DNA of 64,000 nucleotides. Origin: Methylorubrum thiocyanatum. Lineage in GTDB: Bacteria; Pseudomonadota; Alphaproteobacteria; Rhizobiales; Beijerinckiaceae. The stretch covers positions 620,001-684,000 of the forward strand of contig JACJIB010000002.1 in NCBI GenBank assembly GCA_014138645.1, read 5' to 3'. The notes beneath the pieces were generated by a model, which saw only the letters and a list, made by a program, of their open reading frames with translations, was not told where the DNA came from and ran no database searches. Made by a program: the position numbers and the translations under genes. Each line of letters begins with the position of its first letter. Positions within the stretch are counted from its first letter, which is position 1. Of the stretch, positions 47,644 to 57,197 are shown piece after piece.

Positions 47644-50073
47644 TTAGGCGCCGTCGCCCGTTCGCCCGGCCCGTCCGTGCCGCGGACTGATTGCCTTGCA
47701 CAGCGCCTGCGAGACCTGCTCGGCCGAGTATGGCTTCTGCACGAGTTCGAAGCCGTGCGCGCCTTCAAGAGCGAGGACGTGGCTGTATCCGGAGGTCAGG
47801 ATCACGGGCAGGTTCGGATGCGTGCGGCGCAGCCGCTTGGCCAGCTCGATCCCGCCCATGCCCGGCATCACGACGTCGGAGAACACCGCCTCGAACGCCG
47901 CCCCTTCCGTTCCGAGCGCGTCCAGGGCCTCCTCGGCATTCGCCGCCCAGCGCGTTTCGAATCCGAGATCCTGGAGGATCTGCGTCGCAAATCGGCCGAC
48001 CTCGACATTGTCCTCGACGACCAGGATCCGCTGGCCCGCTCCGATCGGCGGCGCATCGCCCTCGCTCCCGGTCACCTCCCGATCCTGCACGGCCTCCGTC
48101 TCGGGCAGGTAGAGGGTGAAGGTGGTGCCGCGTCCCACGGCGCTCTCGACCGAGACATCGCCGCCGGACTGCTTGGCGAAGCCGAAGACCTGGCTGAGCC
48201 CGAGGCCGGTCCCGCGGCCCACCTCCTTGGTCGTGAAGAAGGGCTCGAAGATGCGGCCGATCCGGTCGGGCGGGATGCCCGAGCCGGTATCCGCCAGCGC
48301 GATCGCGGCGAACGGCCCGGGCCCACCCGCATGCCCGCGGATCGGCGGCATCGACACCGAGCAGGCGAGCCGCAGCGTCAGGGTCCCCTCCCCCTCCATG
48401 GCGTCGCGGGCATTCACCGCCATGTTGATGAGCGCCGTCTCGAACTGGCTGATATCCGCACGCACGAAGCAGAGCGTTTCGAGCCCCTCCGTCACCACCC
48501 GGATGCGGGCGCCGGTCACCGTATCGATCATGTCGGCGACGGCACGCAGCCGCGCGGCGACCTCGAACACCTCGGGCTTGAGCGTCTGGCGGCGGGCGAA
48601 GGCGAGGAGCTGCCCCGTCAGCTTGGCGGCACGGTCGACCGTCTCGGAGACGGCGTCGAGATAGCGCGCCTTGCGCGCCTCCGGCAGTTCCGGCCGGCGC
48701 AGGAAGTCGATGGACGAGCGGATGATGGTGAGCAGGTTGTTGAAGTCGTGGGCCACACCCCCGGTGAGTTGGCCCACCGCCTCCAGCTTCTGCGACTGGC
48801 GCAGGGCTTCCTCGGCCTGCCGCTGCTCGGTGATGTCGCGGCCGAAGCCGAAGAGCAGATCCTCCCCCGGCACGACGGTCCAGGAAACGTGGCGCGGCCC
48901 GCTTCCCTTGGTGAGGAGGGTCAGCTCGACATCGCCGGAGAGCGGCGTGGCGGCGCGCAGCATCAGGTCGGAGGCGGCCTGCTCCCGCTGCTCCGGGGCG
49001 ACGAAGTCGAGCAGGTTGCGCCCGACGGTCTCCTGGTCCGTCCAGCCCAGCGAGCGGGTCCAGGACGGATTGACGGACCGGATCTCGCCGTCGTGGCGCG
49101 CGACGAACTTCAGGACCGGCGAGAGGTTCCAGATGCGGTCGCGGGCCTTCTCCTGCTCGGCGACCTGCGCCTCGAGCTGCTGCGCCCGCGAGGCGAGCAA
49201 TTCCTCGGCGTGCTTGCGGCCGGTGATGTCCTGCACGAACACGTAGAGGCCGACGACCTCTCCGGCCTGGTTGCGGCTCGGCATGTAGCGCAGGTCGGCT
49301 TCGCGCGGCTGCCCATCCGGCCGCGGCCAGCTTCGCTCGAACTGCACGTCCGATCCGGCCAGGGCCCGTTCGATGTACGGGCGGCGAGCCTCGAACTCTT
49401 CGGTGCCGAGAAGGTCGGCGATGGTGCGGCCGACGACCTGCTCGGGCTTGCAGCCGAACCATGTCTGGTAGGCGGCATTGGCGAAGCGATAAGTGAAGCT
49501 GCGATCGACGAAGGCGATCAGCCCCGGCATCGCGTCGGCGATCAGGCGGAGCTCCGCCTCCCGTTCGGCGAGTTCGGCTTCCGTCTGCTTCCGGTCGGTG
49601 ATGTCGATGACGAACTCGAAGCCCCGGCCATCCTCCAGGAGCGTGGCGCCGAACAGGGCCCAGAAGCGCGAGCCGTCCTTGCGGAAATACTGTTTCTCGT
49701 AAGGGCTGGTCCGCCCCGTCCGCTTCAGGTCCTCGAAGGCGCGCCAGGATACGTCGAGCCATTCGGGCGGCGTGAGCGCCTGCCAACTGAGCTGCCCGGC
49801 CTCCAGATCGCTGCGGCTGTAGCCGCACATGGTCAGGAAGGCATCGTTGGCGTCGAGAAGCCGGCCCTCCAAGTCGAAATAGATGCCGCCCACCATGGCG
49901 ATGGTGAGCGCTTCCCGCAGACGAGCTTGGCTCGCCGCAAGGGGAGAGGCCGGCAGCGCGCTCGTATCGTGTGGCCGACCGTCCTTTCCCCCGAGTGCCG
50001 CGCGCAGGCGCGCATTTTCGGCTTCCAGCGTGGAGACGTGCTGGCGGAGCGCCTCGGCCTCGGCGTCGGTCAC
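47644..50073 (-). CDS. Multi-PAS hybrid histidine kinase
   Basis: The 809-residue protein has three PAS domains: one with [20 protein letters not shown], one with [20 protein letters not shown], one with [19 protein letters not shown]. The kinase core has [16 protein letters not shown] (His near 441), ATPase motifs [11 protein letters not shown] and [14 protein letters not shown], and a C-terminal receiver [12 protein letters not shown] (Asp near 735). No membrane segments are visible, so it is probably a cytoplasmic sensor. GTG 50073 has AGGA nine bases upstream; an in-frame extension to 50277 is low-complexity. It is a paralogue of the kinase at 43899 in the core and receiver. Confidence 0.9.
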   Translation of the reverse strand: MTDAEAEALRQHVSTLEAENARLRAALGGKDGRPHDTSALPASPLAASQARLREALTIAMVGGIYFDLEGRLLDANDAFLTMCGYSRSDLEAGQLSWQALTPPEWLDVSWRAFEDLKRTGRTSPYEKQYFRKDGSRFWALFGATLLEDGRGFEFVIDITDRKQTEAELAEREAELRLIADAMPGLIAFVDRSFTYRFANAAYQTWFGCKPEQVVGRTIADLLGTEEFEARRPYIERALAGSDVQFERSWPRPDGQPREADLRYMPSRNQAGEVVGLYVFVQDITGRKHAEELLASRAQQLEAQVAEQEKARDRIWNLSPVLKFVARHDGEIRSVNPSWTRSLGWTDQETVGRNLLDFVAPEQREQAASDLMLRAATPLSGDVELTLLTKGSGPRHVSWTVVPGEDLLFGFGRDITEQRQAEEALRQSQKLEAVGQLTGGVAHDFNNLLTIIRSSIDFLRRPELPEARKARYLDAVSETVDRAAKLTGQLLAFARRQTLKPEVFEVAARLRAVADMIDTVTGARIRVVTEGLETLCFVRADISQFETALINMAVNARDAMEGEGTLTLRLACSVSMPPIRGHAGGPGPFAAIALADTGSGIPPDRIGRIFEPFFTTKEVGRGTGLGLSQVFGFAKQSGGDVSVESAVGRGTTFTLYLPETEAVQDREVTGSEGDAPPIGAGQRILVVEDNVEVGRFATQILQDLGFETRWAANAEEALDALGTEGAAFEAVFSDVVMPGMGGIELAKRLRRTHPNLPVILTSGYSHVLALEGAHGFELVQKPYSAEQVSQALCKAISPRHGRAGRTGDGA

Positions 50074-50715
50074 GCGCGGCGATCCTGGCTTGAGGGGGCG
50101 ACGTGGATACGGGCGCCGCTGGCCACGTCGGATTCGGCTGACAAGCGCGGGTCGTCTTGATGCGCCGCGGCGTCGATCTGAGCGTGAATGGGGACGCTCC
50201 GATAGCGAGAGGACGGCTCCCAAACCGCTCTTGAAAAAAATTTGACGGCGATAGGCGGGCGCATTGCGTTCCGTCACATAGCAGCGCCGAAGATGTCAAT
50301 CACGGCCAACCGTTGCGATCAAGACAGAGAGCCGTTGCGACGGGGGAAATCCGAGCTGCGTCTAGACTAACCTAGGTCACGGATCTCGCCGGATGCTGGG
50401 CGCCGGTGGTGAAAAGTCTTGAGATACAATCAAATCGCCAGCCTTCGTTGCCCGGTGGGAGTTCGGACCGGCACGAGGCCACCGCCAGCCGCTCGGCGCG
50501 GAAGGGCGATGAACGGTCGAAACCAAGGCGGGACCGCCGGGCTCAGCGACGGCCCGCGTCCTGCACGCCGCTCCGCGTTAACCCCGATTCCCGGCACGTC
50601 TTCAGCGTCGATTTAATCCCCTTCAGGGACGATGAGCCGCGCCCCCGGCACGCATCGACGCGCGTTTTTGCTGAGAGCCGCGGCGAGCGTCGGGCCATCG
50701 AGTGAAGGTGTGTTG
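50074..50715. other. 642 bp gap between divergent genes
   Basis: Short open frames do not show consistent codon bias. The stretch should hold the promoters for the kinase (left) and DUF2252 gene (right). I see no repeats or named motifs worth calling. Confidence 0.45.
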
Positions 50716-51921
50716 ATGCGCGTGAACCGAACCTATGGTCCCGAGGAGCGCGCGCTGGTGCTGGAGCGGCAGCGCACGCTCAAAATGGCACGGTCGGCCC
50801 ACGCCTATGTCCGTGGCAATACGTTGAAGTTCTACGAGTGGCTGGACGGCCTCCCCCGCGGCACCCTGCCGGAGGGGCCGCCGGTCTGGATCTGTGGCGA
50901 CTGCCATCTCGGCAATCTCGGCCCCCTCGCCGACGCCGACGGTCGCGTCGAGATCCAGATCCGCGATCTCGACCAGACCGTCATCGGCAATCCGACGCAC
51001 GACCTCGTCCGCCTCGGGCTCTCGCTCGCGAGCGCCGCCCGCGGCTCGGACCTGCCCGGCGTCGTCACGGCGCGGATGCTGGAGGAGATGCTGCTCGGCT
51101 ACGCCTCCGGCCTCGAAGAGCGGGACACGAACCGGCCGCCCGCCGAGCCGGACGTCGTGCGCTCGGTGCGCCGCCGTGCGCTCGGCCGGCATTGGAAGCA
51201 TCTCGCGCGGGAGCGCCTCAAGGGCGAGGAGCCCGCCATTCCGCTCGGCCGCAAGTTCTGGGCGCTCGATGCCGAGGAGCGCGAGGCCCTCGATGCCCTC
51301 TTCCGGGAAGAGGCGGTGCGCCGCCTCGTGCTGGCGCTGAACGGGCGCAGCGAGGAGGCGGAGATCCGCCTCATCGACGCGGCCTACTGGATGAAGGGCT
51401 GCAGCTCGCTCGGCTTCCTTCGCTACGCCACCCTCGTCGGCGTCACCGAGCCCGGGACCAAGCAGCGGCTGGCCCTGGTGGATCTGAAGGAGGCGGTGGA
51501 GCCTGCCGCGCCGGCGGCGCCCGATGCGCGGATGCCCTCGGATCCGGCGGAGCGGGTGGTGGAGGGTGCGCGGGCCCTGTCGCCGAATCTCGGCGAACGC
51601 ATGATGCCGCTGCACCTGCTCGGCAAGTCGGTCGTCATGCGCGAACTCGCGCCCCAGGACCTGAAGCTCGACGTCGATCAGTTCGGCCGTGAAGAGGCGG
51701 TGCGGGCGGCGCACTACCTCGCCTACGTGGTCGGCAAGGCGCATGGCCGGCAGATGGACGCGCCGGCCCGACGGGCGTGGCGGGCCGACGTAACCCGCGG
51801 CAGTGCGGCGGGCGATGGGACGCCCTCCTGGCTCTGGTCCAGCGTGGTCGAACTCGCCGGCCGCCACGAGGTCGGCTACCTTCAGCATTGCCGCCGCTAT
51901 GCGGGGCAGCAGGCCGCCTGA
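50716..51921 (+). CDS. DUF2252 family protein
   Basis: The 401-residue protein matches DUF2252: KMARSAHAYVRGNTLKFYEW, PVWICGDCHLGNLGPLAD and VEIQIRDLDQTVIGNPTHDLVRLGLSL. The GDCHLGN and RDLD elements resemble the catalytic and metal-binding loops of aminoglycoside-phosphotransferase-like kinases, so a phosphotransferase is an inference. ATG 50716 was chosen because GAAGGTG lies just upstream; an in-frame start at 50632 would add 28 residues. Confidence 0.85.
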   Translation: MRVNRTYGPEERALVLERQRTLKMARSAHAYVRGNTLKFYEWLDGLPRGTLPEGPPVWICGDCHLGNLGPLADADGRVEIQIRDLDQTVIGNPTHDLVRLGLSLASAARGSDLPGVVTARMLEEMLLGYASGLEERDTNRPPAEPDVVRSVRRRALGRHWKHLARERLKGEEPAIPLGRKFWALDAEEREALDALFREEAVRRLVLALNGRSEEAEIRLIDAAYWMKGCSSLGFLRYATLVGVTEPGTKQRLALVDLKEAVEPAAPAAPDARMPSDPAERVVEGARALSPNLGERMMPLHLLGKSVVMRELAPQDLKLDVDQFGREEAVRAAHYLAYVVGKAHGRQMDAPARRAWRADVTRGSAAGDGTPSWLWSSVVELAGRHEVGYLQHCRRYAGQQAA

Positions 51922-51939
51922 AGCCGGGAGGACGCGGCG

Positions 51940-52938
51940 TCAGAATCGCCGCGTCACCCGTCCGCCGCCGAGGATCAGAGCGGCCGTCGCGGCAACCCCG
52001 ATCGCGACTCCTGCCGTCGCGAGTGGATGCAGGGTCGCGCGCGTGTAGGCGCTCGTGCGCATCACCGGGACCGGCGGGTCGCCCCGTTCCCGGCCGGCGG
52101 ACCGCGGCGCGTGCAGGGCGCCCTCCGGGTTCCGCGGCGGCTCCGACCGCTTCTGCAGAGCGATGATGGCCGGCGCGAGTTCGTCGTAGGCCCCCGGTGC
52201 GAACTCCTTGCCCATGACGAACAGCTTGCCGCCGCCGCCGACGAAGATGTCCCGTTGCGGGTGAACGGCGGCGCGCAGGATCGCGTTGGCGACCTCCTGC
52301 GGCGGGTAGATCGGCGGCGGCAGGGTCGGCTCGCGGTCCATGTAGTTGCGGGCTCTGGCCGGCAGCGGCGTGTCGATGGAGGCGGGTTTCACCAGCGTCA
52401 CGGAGACCGGCGCCCCCTCTGCCTTCAACTCCATGCGCAGCGTATCGGTGAAGCCCTTCACCGCGTGTTTGGAGGTGGCGTAGAGGCCCTGGAACGGAAA
52501 GGCGAGGTCGGAGGCGATGCTACCGACATTGATGATGGCGCCGCCGTGCCGACGCAGGTGCTCGGCGGCGATGAGCGATCCGTAGACCGTGCCCCAGAGG
52601 TTGGTGCGGATCAGCCGCTCATGGTCCTCGGGATCGATCTCGCGCAAGGGGCCGTAGACGGTCAGGCCGGCCACGTTCACCCAGGTGTCGAAGCCGCCGA
52701 AGGTCGCGACGGCGTGGTCGGCGATCGCCTGGACATCCTCCCGTCGGCCGACATCGGCGGCCACGAACGTGGCACGAGGGCCGAACTCGGCCGCGATCCC
52801 GGCGAGCACGTCTCCGCTGCGGGCGGCAAGCACGACCCGGGCGCCGCGCCGCGCCGCCATCCGGGCGGTCGCCAGTCCGATGCCGCTGGACGCTCCCGTG
52901 ATGACGATGACCTGCTCGCGCAGAGGCTTGTGTCCCAT
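51940..52938 (-). CDS. Short-chain dehydrogenase/reductase with C-terminal membrane segment
   Basis: The 332-residue protein has the SDR cofactor motif TGASSGIG at 14-21, NVAG near 88, catalytic Ser in INVGSIASDLAF and the YATSK dyad near 156-160. A further C-terminal extension ends in a hydrophobic segment (LATAGVAIGVAATAALILGG) that may anchor it. Substrate is unknown. It converges with the DUF2252 gene. Confidence 0.92.
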   Translation of the reverse strand: MGHKPLREQVIVITGASSGIGLATARMAARRGARVVLAARSGDVLAGIAAEFGPRATFVAADVGRREDVQAIADHAVATFGGFDTWVNVAGLTVYGPLREIDPEDHERLIRTNLWGTVYGSLIAAEHLRRHGGAIINVGSIASDLAFPFQGLYATSKHAVKGFTDTLRMELKAEGAPVSVTLVKPASIDTPLPARARNYMDREPTLPPPIYPPQEVANAILRAAVHPQRDIFVGGGGKLFVMGKEFAPGAYDELAPAIIALQKRSEPPRNPEGALHAPRSAGRERGDPPVPVMRTSAYTRATLHPLATAGVAIGVAATAALILGGGRVTRRF

Positions 52939-53047
52939 CGTCGGCCCTCTCCTTCCCCGCCGCTCCGATGCGGTGGCGATGGGGGTACGCGCGAGGAGCC
53001 GAACTGTTTCGGCCCGCGCTCAAACCGCGCAGGCTAGCCGTTTCACG

Positions 53048-53743
53048 TCACGTGCTGGCATGGTCCGCGACGTAGCGGCCGAGCGCGCTCGCGGCATTGA
53101 GCATGTGCGCGCGCATCCGACGCGCCGCGATGTCGCCGTCGCCCTCGGCGATCGCCTGGAGGATCTCGCCGTGCTCGGCACGCGAGCGCAGGATGCGCTC
53201 GCCCTGGCGCAGCTGCGTCCGGCGAAAGGCCGAGAGGCGGGAGCGGATCGCCAGCGCCTGCTCGGCCATGAAGCCGTTATGGGTCGCGCGGTACAGAGCC
53301 TCGTGGAAGGCGCGGTTGAGGGCGTCGTAGGTATCGTAGTCCTGCGCCGCGACCGGCACCGCCGATTGCTCGTGAAGGTCCATCAAGGCGCTGAGTTCGA
53401 GCGGCGTCATCCGGTAGGTCGCGAGCCGGACGCAAAGGGCCTCGAACTCGGCGGTCGTCTCGAACATCTCCATGATCCGTTCGGGCGTGGTGCGGGCGAC
53501 GACGACCCCGCGCCGGGGCCGCATCTCGACGAGGCCGTTGGCCGCGAGCTGGCGCAGGGCTTCGCGGACGGGGGTGCGCGAAGCGCCGAAGCGGTCGGCG
53601 AGATCCTGCTCGTCGAGGGCGATGCCCGCGGCGAGGACGCCGGCGGCGATCTCGTCCGTCAGTGCGTTGCGGATCTGATCGGAGAGAAGGCCGCGCCCCT
53701 CCGGCGTGCCGTCCCTGTCGCCACCATCGCCCACACGCATCAT
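53048..53743 (-). CDS. GntR-family regulator (FCD type), probable malonate operon regulator
   Basis: The 231-residue protein has the GntR winged helix-turn-helix (LSDQIRNALTDEIAAG...LDEQDLADRFGASRTPVREALRQLAANGLVEMRPRRGVVV) and an FCD ligand domain (FEALCVRLATYRMTPLE, ALNRAFHEALYRATHNG, AEHGEILQAIAEGDGD). It overlaps madM by ATGA and lies next to the malonate genes, so it probably senses malonate or malonyl-CoA and controls the divergent mdc operon, as related FCD regulators do. Confidence 0.88.
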   Translation of the reverse strand: MMRVGDGGDRDGTPEGRGLLSDQIRNALTDEIAAGVLAAGIALDEQDLADRFGASRTPVREALRQLAANGLVEMRPRRGVVVARTTPERIMEMFETTAEFEALCVRLATYRMTPLELSALMDLHEQSAVPVAAQDYDTYDALNRAFHEALYRATHNGFMAEQALAIRSRLSAFRRTQLRQGERILRSRAEHGEILQAIAEGDGDIAARRMRAHMLNAASALGRYVADHAST

Positions 53744-54504
53744 CCCACCAAAGCCCGCACGGCCAGGAACAGAAGCGAAGGGCCGACGAGGCAGCCGATG
53801 CCGGTGTGGAAGGTCGCGGTCAACGCCCCGTAGGGAACGAGCTTGGGATCGGTGGCGGCGAGCCCGCCCGCAACGCCGCTGACCGTGCCCATCAGCCCGC
53901 CATAGGCCATCGCCGAGCGCGGATTGTCGAGACCGATCAGCCGGGCGACCAGCGGCGTGCCCACCATCACCATCACCGCCTTGGTGACGCCGGTGGCGAT
54001 GGAAAGCGCCATCACGGTCGAGTCGGCGCCGAGCGCCGCGCCGGTCACGGGGCCGACGATGTAGGTGATGGCCCCCGCGCCGATCGTCGTGATCGACACC
54101 GCGTCGTGGTATCCGAAGGCGACCGCCGTCAGGGTTCCGACGAGGAACGGCAGCACCGTGCCGAGCGCCAGCGCCACGACGCCGAGGAGGCCGGCGCGAC
54201 GCGCCTCGATCACATCCACCTCGAAGGCGGTGGCGACGATGGCGAAGTCGCGCAGCATCGCTCCGCCCATCAGGCCAATGCCGGCCAACGCCGGGATGTC
54301 GGCGAGCCCGTGTTTGCCGCCGGTGGCGAGCCCGCCGAGATAGGCCAACACGAGGCCGAGCACGATGGCGATGGCCGAGCCGTGGACCCGGCCGCCGGTG
54401 AGGCGCTTGCCGATGACGTTCGACACCAGCATCAGGCCGCCGATGACCGCGAAGGCGGCGACCAGGCTCTGCTCGACGAAGACGTGTTCCAGCATGTGCA
54501 GCAT
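53740..54504 (-). CDS. madM: Malonate transporter subunit MadM
   Basis: The 254-residue membrane protein matches MadM: LVAAFAVIGGLMLVSNVIGKRLTGGRVHGSAIAIVLG, GLMGGAMLRDFAIVATAFEVDV, AGAITYIVGPVTGAALGADSTVMALSIATGVTKAVMVMVGTPL. MadL and MadM together form a sodium-coupled malonate importer. It lies three bases from madL. Confidence 0.92.
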   Translation of the reverse strand: MLHMLEHVFVEQSLVAAFAVIGGLMLVSNVIGKRLTGGRVHGSAIAIVLGLVLAYLGGLATGGKHGLADIPALAGIGLMGGAMLRDFAIVATAFEVDVIEARRAGLLGVVALALGTVLPFLVGTLTAVAFGYHDAVSITTIGAGAITYIVGPVTGAALGADSTVMALSIATGVTKAVMVMVGTPLVARLIGLDNPRSAMAYGGLMGTVSGVAGGLAATDPKLVPYGALTATFHTGIGCLVGPSLLFLAVRALVG

Positions 54505-54507
54505 GGT

Positions 54508-54963
54508 CTACCTCCCGCCCGCGGTCGTGGGCCGCACGGGCGATGGCGCTTCGACGTCTCCGGCGATGACGGTAGCCGCCGGCTCGGCCTCGGCACCGTC
54601 CCGAGCCGGCCGCCCACCGATGCGTCCGAGCAGGGCGGTCGCGGCGAAGCACAGGAGCACGCTGCCCACGGCCGCGATGATCACGATCGGACCGCCGCTC
54701 ACCGCCGCGACGACGTTCTGCTGCGCGGCCATGGCCACCACGATCGGGATGTACATGCTCGCCCAGAACTCGACTCCGAGCTTGGTCGCGTGACCGAGCC
54801 GGTCGTGCCGCATGAGCCAGATCCGGGCGGCGATCAGCAGCATCATGGCGATGCCGACGCCGCCGACATTGGCCTTCACGCCGAGCAGGATCCCGAGCAG
54901 GTCGCCGAGGAACACGCCGACCAGGGTGCAGAGCGCGAGGAGCGCGACACCCAAAACCGTCAT
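54508..54963 (-). CDS. madL: Malonate transporter subunit MadL
   Basis: The 151-residue protein has four hydrophobic segments with the MadL pattern: VALLALCTLVGVFLGDLLGILLGVKANVGGVGIAMMLLI, FWASMYIPIVVAMAAQQNVV and GGPIVIIAAVGSVLLCFAA. It is the first gene of the madL-madM-gntR transcript, divergent from mdcA. Confidence 0.92.
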   Translation of the reverse strand: MTVLGVALLALCTLVGVFLGDLLGILLGVKANVGGVGIAMMLLIAARIWLMRHDRLGHATKLGVEFWASMYIPIVVAMAAQQNVVAAVSGGPIVIIAAVGSVLLCFAATALLGRIGGRPARDGAEAEPAATVIAGDVEAPSPVRPTTAGGR

Positions 54964-55085
54964 CGGACGTCTCCTCGGTGCGAACCCGGCGAACGCGCGG
55001 TCGCGCGTTCGTCAATCCGGCGGCCTTCCGTGAGCCGTTTGCATGCAGCGCCCATCGCGCGCCTCCTGCCCGTATTCAGTGATTC

Positions 55086-55145
55086 GTTTTTGTAGGGCCA
55101 TCGTATGCAAGATATTGACTTCGACGCAAGAAGGAATACAAAAAC
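55086..55145. promoter_or_regulatory. Operator/promoter region between madL and mdcA
   Basis: GTTTTTGTA (55086-55094) and its complement TACAAAAAC (55137-55145) flank a 42-base core. The core contains TCGTATGCAAGA (55101-55112), which resembles from memory the palindromic operators of FCD regulators of malonate operons (TATACA/TGTATA-like). A promoter toward mdcA may be TTGACT (55115-55120) with TACAAA 16 bases later, overlapping the right arm. It lies between the divergent madLM-gntR and mdc transcripts. Confidence 0.5.
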
Positions 55146-55232
55146 CGGAATTAGAACGCCGCATGGCATACGGTGCCGGCCAAGCGGCCGAGGCGTGTAT
55201 GCGCAGCGAGGCCATCACAGGGAGCGGACCGG

Positions 55233-56879
55233 ATGAGCGGCTGGCGTCGGGAACGGGAAGCCCGCGATGCGCGGATCGAGGCAGGCCGGGCCCATGCCGC
55301 GGGCAAGGTCGTGGCGGCCGCGGCCGTGGTCGATCTGCTGGAAGCGATCCTCCGGCCCGGCGACCGAGTCTGCCTCGAGGGCGACAACCAGAAGCAGGCG
55401 GATTGCCTCGCGCGGGGCTTGAGCCAGTGCGACCCCGGCCGGGTGCACGACCTGCACATGGTCCAATCCGGCATCGTGCTCCCCGAGCATCTCGACATCT
55501 TCGAGCAAGGGATCGCGCGTCGGCTCGACTATTCCTATTCGGGGCCGCAGGGCGGGCGCATCGCCCGGATGCTCTATGGCGGGCAGATCGAGCTCGGGGC
55601 GGTGCACACCTATCTCGAGCTGTTCGCCCGCTACTTCGTCGATCTCACGCCGAACGTGGCGCTGATCGCGGGCGTGTCGGCCGATCGCGAGGGCAACCTC
55701 TATACCGGGCCGAACACCGAGGACACGCCCACGGTCGTGGAGGCCACCGCCTTCAAGAACGGCATCGTGGTGGCGCAGGTCAACGAGATCGTCGATCGTG
55801 TGCCCCGCGTCGACATCCCCGGCGACCGGATCGACTTCGTGGTCGAGGCCGACAAGCCGTTCTACGTCGAGCCGCTCTTCACCCGCGATCCGGCGGCGAT
55901 GACCGAGACGCAGATCCTGATGGCCATGATGGCGATCAAGGGGATCTACGCCGAGTACGGCATCCGCCGGCTCAATCACGGCATCGGCTTCGGCACGGCG
56001 GCGATCGAACTGCTGCTGCCGACCTATGCCGAGCGCCTCGGGCTGAAGGGCGAGATCGCCACCCATTGGGCGCTCAACCCGCACCCGACCCTGATTCCGG
56101 CGATCGAGTCGGGCTGGGTGAAACAGGTCCACTGCTTCGGCTCGGAAGTCGGCATGGACCGCTACATCCGCGAGCGCTCCGACATCTTCTTCACCGGTGC
56201 CGACGGCTCGCTCCGCTCCAACCGCGCCTTCTGCCAGACCGCCGGCCTCTACGCCTGCGACCTGTTCATCGGCTCGACCCTGCAGATCGACCTGAGCGGT
56301 CATTCCTCGACGGTGACGCAGAACCGCGTGGCGGGTTTCGGCGGCGCTCCCAACATGGGCTCGGACCCGCACGGCCGGCGCCATCCCTCCGACACCTGGA
56401 TGAAGGCGGGCCGCGAGGCGCAGGTGACCGGCGACCCCGCCCTGATGCGCGGGCGCAAGCTCGTGGTGCAGATCGTCGAGACCTTCGGCGAGGGACTGGT
56501 GCCGGCCTTCGTCGAGCGGCTCGACGCGCTGGAACTGGCCAAGAAGATCGGCCTCGAACTCGCACCGGTGATGGTCTACGCCGACGACGTCACCCACATC
56601 GTCACCGAGGAAGGCATCGCCAACCTTCTCCTGTGCCGCACCGCCGACGAGCGTGAACAGGCGATCCGAGGGGTGGCCGGCTACACCGAGATCGGCCGCG
56701 GACGCGACCGGGCCATGGTCGAGCAACTGCGCCAGCGCGGCATCGTGCGCCGCCCGGAGGATCTCGGCATCGAACCCCTCGACGCCGACCGCTCCCTGCT
56801 CGCGGCGAAGTCGATCAAGGATCTCGTGCACTGGTCGGGCGGGCTCTACGAGCCGCCGGCCAAGTTCCGGAACTGGTGA
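55233..56879 (+). CDS. mdcA: Malonate decarboxylase alpha subunit
   Basis: MdcA is the acetyl-S-ACP:malonate ACP-SH transferase. The 548-residue protein shows the family start (GWRREREARDARIEAGRAHA), GDNQKQADCLARGLSQ and the coenzyme-A-transferase-like GIGFGTAAIELLLPTYAERLG and SGHSSTVTQNRVAGFGGAPNMGSDPHGR. It leads the mdc operon. GGAGCGG lies upstream of ATG 55233. Confidence 0.96.
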   Translation: MSGWRREREARDARIEAGRAHAAGKVVAAAAVVDLLEAILRPGDRVCLEGDNQKQADCLARGLSQCDPGRVHDLHMVQSGIVLPEHLDIFEQGIARRLDYSYSGPQGGRIARMLYGGQIELGAVHTYLELFARYFVDLTPNVALIAGVSADREGNLYTGPNTEDTPTVVEATAFKNGIVVAQVNEIVDRVPRVDIPGDRIDFVVEADKPFYVEPLFTRDPAAMTETQILMAMMAIKGIYAEYGIRRLNHGIGFGTAAIELLLPTYAERLGLKGEIATHWALNPHPTLIPAIESGWVKQVHCFGSEVGMDRYIRERSDIFFTGADGSLRSNRAFCQTAGLYACDLFIGSTLQIDLSGHSSTVTQNRVAGFGGAPNMGSDPHGRRHPSDTWMKAGREAQVTGDPALMRGRKLVVQIVETFGEGLVPAFVERLDALELAKKIGLELAPVMVYADDVTHIVTEEGIANLLLCRTADEREQAIRGVAGYTEIGRGRDRAMVEQLRQRGIVRRPEDLGIEPLDADRSLLAAKSIKDLVHWSGGLYEPPAKFRNW

Positions 56880-56886
56880 GGCCGCG

Positions 56887-57195
56887 ATGGAAAAGCTCAG
56901 CTTCCGACACACGACGCAAAAAGCCCTGCCCGGTGCGAAGGCGCAGGCCATCACCGGCGTCGTCGCCTCCGGCAACCTCGAAGTGCTGCTGGAGCGCGCG
57001 CTGCCAGCGACCGAATGCACGGTCGAGATCGAGACGCCGATCCGCGGCTACGGCGACGTGTGGGCGGCGGTGGTGGCCGACTTCGTCGCCCGCGCCCAGC
57101 CCGGGGGCCTGCGCATCACGGTCAACGATGGCGGCGCCCGCCCCGACACCGTGTCCCTGCGCCTGCTCCAGGGCGCCCGGCTGATGGAGGTCTGA
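56887..57195 (+). CDS. mdcC: Malonate decarboxylase acyl carrier protein (delta subunit)
   Basis: The 102-residue protein carries the family pattern: ALPGAKAQAITGVVASGNLEVLLE (the serine region that takes the triphosphoribosyl-dephospho-CoA prosthetic group), then TECTVEIETPIRGYGDVWAAV. It is the carrier on which malonate is decarboxylated. ATG 56887 lies seven bases after the mdcA stop. Confidence 0.93.
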   Translation: MEKLSFRHTTQKALPGAKAQAITGVVASGNLEVLLERALPATECTVEIETPIRGYGDVWAAVVADFVARAQPGGLRITVNDGGARPDTVSLRLLQGARLMEV

Positions 57196-57197
57196 GG

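Noticed and set aside
47413..50160. 915-codon plus-strand open frame opposite the multi-PAS kinase
   Set aside because: Same reason: high-GC shadow of a real gene.
53744..55015. Long in-frame upstream extension of the gntR gene
   Set aside because: It runs through madM and madL in another frame with Arg/His-rich low-complexity sequence; the real start is ATG 53743 in the ATGA overlap.
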